The notes beneath the pieces are model-generated. The model ran no database searches. It was given only the letters and a program-made list of their open reading frames with translations, and was not told where the DNA came from. From the NCBI RefSeq assembly GCF_019399895.1, contig NC_091874.1, forward strand, positions 7,256,501 through 7,320,500: a stretch of 64,000 nt of DNA, read 5' to 3'. The translations under genes were made by a program, and so were the position numbers. Within the stretch, counting starts at the first letter, position 1, and the number at the start of each line of letters is the position of its first letter. This document shows, piece by piece, positions 59,101 to 64,000 of this stretch. This DNA is from Cardiocondyla obscurior. Its lineage: Eukaryota > Arthropoda > Insecta > Hymenoptera > Formicidae.

Positions 59101-62100
59101 TCAATATCTCTGCTCCTGGTGGAAGTAAAACGTTGAAAATGGTCACGTGGGCATTTGCTGACGTCACCGCACAATGATACGTTGCCAGATTTTCAAAAAT
59201 TTTTTTTTCGTTTTTTGTCAATATCTCTGCCTCTGGTGAAGGTAGAACGCTGAAAATAGTCACGTGGGCATATGCTGACGTCACCGCACAATGATACGTT
59301 GCCAGATTTTCAAAAATTTTTTTTTTGTTTTTTGTTAATATCTCTGCTTCTGGTGAAGGTAAAACGCTGAAAAAAATCACGTGGGCATCTGCTGACGTCA
59401 CTGCACAATGATACGTTGCAAAATTTTCAAAAGACTTTTTTTTTTTTTGTCAATATTTTTTTTCTGGTGAAAGTAGAACGCTGAAAATAGTTACGTGGGC
59501 ATCTGCTGACGTCACCGCACAATGTTACGTTGCCAGATTTTAAAAAACTTTTTTTTTGTTTTTTGTCAATATCTCTGCTTCTGGTGGAAGTAGAACGCTG
59601 AAAATTGTAACGTGAGCATCTGCTGACGTCACCGCACGATGACTGTTTGCCTGATTAAAAAATTTTATTTTTGTTTTTTGTCAATATCTCTGCTCCTGGT
59701 GGAAGTAAAACGTTGAAAATGGTCACGTGGGCATTTGCTGACGTCACCGCACGAAAATTTGTTGCCAGATTTTTAAAAATTTTTTTTTCGTTTTTTGTCA
59801 ATATCTCTGCTTCTGGTGAAGGTAGAACGTTGAAAATAATCACGTGGGCATCAGCTGACGTCACCGCACGAAGATTCGTTGCCAGATTTTCAAAAATTTT
59901 TTTTTCGTTTTTTGTTAATATCTCTGCTTCTGGTAAAGGTAGAACGCTGAAAAAAATCACGTGAGCATCTGCTGACGTCACTGCACAATGATACGTTGCA
60001 AAATTTTTAAAAGACTTTTTTTTGTTTTTTGTCACAATTTTTTTCTGAAAGTAGAACGCTGAAAATAATTACGTGGGCATCTGCTGACGTCACCGCACAA
60101 TGTTACGTTGCCAGATTTTAAAAAACTTTTGTTTTGTTTTTTGTCAATATTTCTGTTTCTGGTGGAAGTAGAACGCTGAAAATTGTTACGTGGGCATCTG
60201 CTGACGTCACTGCACGATGATTGTTTGCCAGATTAAAAAAAATTTTATTTTTGTTTTTTGTCAATATCTCTGCTTCTGGTGGAAGTAAAACGCCAAAAAT
60301 GGTCACGTGGGCATCTGCTGACGTCACCGCACGACGTCACGTAATCAAATTTTTAAAAACTTTTATTTTGTTTTTCGTTAATATCTCCGCCCTTGGAGAA
60401 TGTAGATCGCTAAAAATTGTCACGTGAGCATCTGCTGACGTCACCGCAAAATGTTACGTTGCCAGATTTTAAGAAACTTTTTTTTTGTTTTTTGTCAATA
60501 TCTCTGCTTCTGGTGGAAGTAGAACGCTGAAAATTGTAACGTGGGCATCTACTGACGTCACCGCACGATGATTGTTTGCCTGATTTAAAAAAATTTTATT
60601 TTTGTTTTTTGTCAATATCTCTGCTTCTGGTGAAGGTAGAACGCTGAAAATTGTTACGTGGGCATCTGCTGACGTCACCGCACGACGTCACGTGGTCAGA
60701 TTTTCAAAAATTTCTTTTTTGTTTTTCGTCAATATCTTCGCCCCTGGAGGGAGTAAGACGCTAAAAATGGTCACGTGGGCATCTGCTGACGTCACCGCAC
60801 GACGTCACGTGGTCAGATTTTCAAAAATTTTTCTTTTGTTTTTTGTCAATATCTCCGCCCCTGGAGGGGGTAGGACGCTAAAAATGGTCACGTGGGCATC
60901 TGCTGACGTCACCGCACGACGTCACGTGGTCAAATTTTCAAAAATTTTTTTTTTGTTTTTTGTTAATATCTCCGCCCTTGGAGGAGGTAGGACGCTAAAA
61001 ATGGTCACGTGGGCATCTGCTGACGTCACCGCACGAAAATTTGTTGCCAGATTTTTAAAAATTTTTTTTTCGTTTTTTGTCAATATCTCTGCTTCTGGTG
61101 AAGGTAGAACGTTGAAAATAATCACGTGGGCATCAGCTGACGTCACCGCACGAAGATTCGTTGCCAGATTTTCAAAAATTTTTTTTTCGTTTTTTGTTAA
61201 TATCTCTGCTTCTGGTAAAGGTAGAACGCTGAAAAAATCACGTGAGCATCTGCTGACGTCACTGCACAATGATACGTTGCAAAATTTTAAAAGACTTTTT
61301 TGTTTTTTGTCACAATTTTTTTCTGGTGAAAGTAGAACGCTGAAAATAATTACGTGGGCATCTGCTGACGTCACCGCACAATGTTACGTTGCCAGATTTT
61401 AAAAACTTTTTTTGTTTTTTGTCAATATTTCTGTTTCTGGTGGAAGTAGAACGCTGAAAATTGTTACGTGGGCATCTGCTGACGTCACTGCACGATGATT
61501 GTTTGCCAGATTAAAAAAAATTTTATTTTTGTTTTTTGTCAATATCTCTGCTTCTGGTGGAAGTAAAACGCCAAAAATGGTCACGTGGGCATCTGCTGAC
61601 GTCACCGCACGACGTCACGTAATCAAATTTTTAAAAACTTCTATTTTGTTTTTCGTTAATATCTCCGCCCTTGAGAATGTAGATCGCTGAAAATTGTCAC
61701 GTGAGCATCTGCTGACGTCACCGCAAAATGTTACGTTGCCAGATTTTAAGAAACTTTTTTTTTGTTTTTTGTCAATATCTCTGCTTCTGGTGGAAGTAGA
61801 ACGCTGAAAATTGTAACGTGAGCATCTGCTGACGTCACCGCACGATGATTGTTTGCCAGATTTAAAAAATTTTATTTTGTTTTTTGTCAATATCTCTGCT
61901 TCTGGTGAAGGTAGAACGCTGAAAATTGTTACGTGGGCATCTGCTGACGTCACCGCACGACGTCACGTGGTCAGATTTTCAAAAATTTCTTTTTTGTTTT
62001 TCGTCAATATCTTCGCCCCTGGAGGGAGTAAGACGCTAAAAATGGTCACGTGGGCATCTGCTGACGTCACCGCACGACGTCACGTGGTCAGATTTTCAAA

Positions 62101-64000
62101 AATTTTTCTTTTGTTTTTTGTCAATATCTCCGCCCCTGGAGGGGGTAGGACGCTAAAAATGGTCACGTGGGCATCTGCTGACGTCACCGCACGACGTCAC
62201 GTGGTCAAATTTTCAAAAATTTTTTTTTTGTTTTTTGTTAATATCTCCGCCCTTGGAGGAGGTAGGACGCTAAAAATGGTCACGTGGGCATCTGCTGACG
62301 TCACCGCACGACGTCACGTAGTCAAATTTTCAAAAATTTTTTTTTTGATTTTTGTTAATATCTCCGCTTCTGGAAGGGGTAGGACGCTAAAAATGGTCAC
62401 GTGGGCATCTGCTGACGTCACCGCACGACGTCACGTGGTCAAATTTTTAAAAATTTCGTTTTCGTTTTTCGTCAATATCATCGCCCCTGGAGGGAGTAGG
62501 ACGCTAAAAATGGTCACGTGGGCATCTGCTGACGTCACCGCACGACGTCATGTGGTCAGATTTTCAAAAATTTTTCTTCTGTTTTTTGTCAATATCTCCG
62601 CCCCTGGAGGGGGTAGGACGCTAAAAATGGTCACGTGGGCATCTGCTGACGTCACCGCACGACGTCACGTGGTCAGATTTTTAAAAATATTTTTTTTGTT
62701 TTTTGTTAATATTTCCGGTTCTGGAAGGGGTAGGACGCTAAAAATGGTCACGTGGGCATCTGCTGACGTCACCGCACGACGTCACGTGGTCAAATTTTTA
62801 ATAATTTCTTTTTCGTTTTTCGTCAATATCATCGCCCCTGGAGGGAGTAGGACGCTAAAAATAGTCACGTAAACATCTGCTGACGTCACCGCACGACGTC
62901 ACGTGGTCAGATTTTCAAAAATATTTTTTTTGTTTTTCGTCAATATTTTTGCCCCTGGAGAAGGTAGGACGCTAAAAATGGTCACGTGGGCATCTGCTGA
63001 CGTCACCGCACGACGTCACGTGGTCATATTTAAAAAAATTTTTTTTTTGTTTTTTGTCAATATCTTCGCTCCTGGAGGGGGTAGGACGCTAAAAATAATC
63101 ACGTGGGCATCTGCTGACGTCACCGCACGACGTCACGTGGTCAGATTTTCAAAAATTTTTTTATTGTTTTTTGTCAATATTTTTGCCCCTGGAGAGAATA
63201 GGACGCTAAAAATTATTACGTGGGCATCTGCTGATGTCACCGCACGACGTCACGTGGTCAGATTTTCAAAAATTTTTCTTTTGTTTTTGTCAATATCTCC
63301 GTTTTTGGAGGGGGTAGGACGCTAAAAATGGTAACGTGGGCATCTGCTGACGTCACCGCACGACGTCACGTGGTCAAATTTTCAAAAATTTTTTTTTCGT
63401 TTTTTGTTAATATCTCCGCTTCTGGAAGGGATAGGACGCTAAAAATGGTCACGTGGGCATCTGCTGACGTCACCGCACGATAATTTTTTGCCAAATTTTC
63501 AAAATTTTTTTTTTCGTTTTTTGTCAATATTTCTGTTTCTGGTGAAGGTAGAACGCTGAAAATGGTCACGTGGGCATTTGCTGACGTCACCGCACAATGA
63601 TACGTTGCCAGATTTTGAAAAATTTTTTTATCATTTTTTGTCAATATCTCTGCTTCTGGTGGAGATAAACGGTGAAAATTGTTACGTGGGCATCTGCTGA
63701 CGTCACCGCACGAAGATTCGTTGCCAAATTAAAAAAAATTTTTTTTCCGTTTTTTGTCAATATCTTTGCTTCTGGTGAAGGTAAAACGCTGAAAATAGTC
63801 ACGTGGGCATCTGCTGACGTCACCGCACAATGATACGTTTTTAAATTTTTAAAAAATTTTTTTATGTTTTTTGTCAATTTCTCTGCTTCTGGTGGAGATA
63901 GAACGCTAAAAATAGTCACGTGGGCATTTGCTGACGTCACCGCACGATGATTAGTTGCCAAATTTTCAAAAATGTTTTTTCCGTTTTTTGTCAATATCTT
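47101..64000. repeat. 117-bp satellite, subfamilies 2 and 3 (CRE + E-box), running off the window
   Basis: From about 47108 the CCGTATGCATTT part of the monomer is replaced by TCACGTGGGCATCTGCTGACG followed by TCACCGCAC, so nearly each of the ~144 monomers carries a CACGTG E-box and a TGACGTCA CRE palindrome. Spacing of the CRE is 117 bp where measured (48426, 48543, 48660, 48777), with many indels around 50600-51500. At about 60660-63470 a third subfamily adds a second block, CACGACGTCACGTGGTC. Higher-order repetition is visible: 59740-61020 recurs at 61020-62300 (~1.28 kb, 11 monomers). No genes called. Confidence 0.95.

Noticed and set aside
48452..64000. Reading frames of up to ~611 codons in the satellite.
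   Set aside because: Period of 117 bp keeps frames open on both strands; frequent indels break them irregularly, as expected without selection.

Overview
This is eukaryotic, AT-rich, intron-containing and transposon-rich DNA, almost certainly from an arthropod and most likely an insect. A hymenopteran such as an ant is my guess, but it is unproven. Pointers are short GT-AG introns, a BEL/Pao LTR element, Tc1 and NOF/Mutator-like relics, a Helitron-type helicase fragment and TA-flanked hairpin elements. I recognised no tRNA, rRNA or CRISPR array.

Layout. (1) Positions ~735-6935 and ~17950-31020 form a giant interrupted palindrome with arms of ~6.2-6.7 kb once a 6.4 kb BEL/Pao insertion at 19173-25578 is removed from the right arm. 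Each arm holds a minisatellite, a 256-bp hairpin MITE and a multi-exon gene fusing a FLYWCH-like finger, a MULE transposase domain and a C-terminal RING finger. The left copy is on the minus strand and intact (638 codons in 9 exons). The right copy is on the plus strand, with 11 exons and two frame-disrupting single-base changes. Arm flanks and the RING exon are near-identical, but the transposase cores have diverged. (2) The ~11 kb between the arms is a cluster of small genes with three CCCH-type or CCCH-like motifs plus a RING. Type A (plus strand, 25-nt first exon) and type B (minus strand, 316-nt first exon) are arranged as divergent pairs B1/A2, B2/A3 and B3/A4, with a lone A1 at the left edge and a mirror-image A exon-1 relic at the right edge. 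A1 and A2 carry nonsense codons; A3, A4 and B1-B3 are open. Pairs share a bidirectional spacer with two inverted half-promoters, each with CACGTG and an E2F-like TTTCCCGC. In B2/A3 the spacer is flipped relative to the other pairs. A nearly perfect 1075-bp palindromic Tc1 derivative sits in the middle. (3) 31104-32747 holds two tandem copies (1236-bp unit) of a small F-box-like gene; the spacer of a further unit opens the window. (4) 33.1-44.7 kb is a graveyard: G/T-rich tandem DNA, LTRs, a Helitron helicase fragment joined to a ubiquitin-protease-like segment, a foldback MITE, and a NOF-like transposase/protease relic cut by a solo LTR. (5) 44.7-64.0 kb is a satellite with a 117-bp period running off the window. 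Its early part lacks, and its later part carries, a CACGTG and a TGACGTCA in nearly every monomer; the last subfamily adds a second pair.

How it may work together (inference). The apparently functional genes are nearly all candidate ubiquitin-pathway factors: RING E3-like proteins and F-box adaptors. They are multicopy, arranged in a palindrome and show signs of gene conversion and promoter flipping. That resembles ampliconic or selfish/sex-linked loci more than ordinary housekeeping genes. The most unusual items are the CCCH-RING divergent-pair system with its invertible spacer, the MULE-RING fusion gene, and the CRE/E-box satellite.
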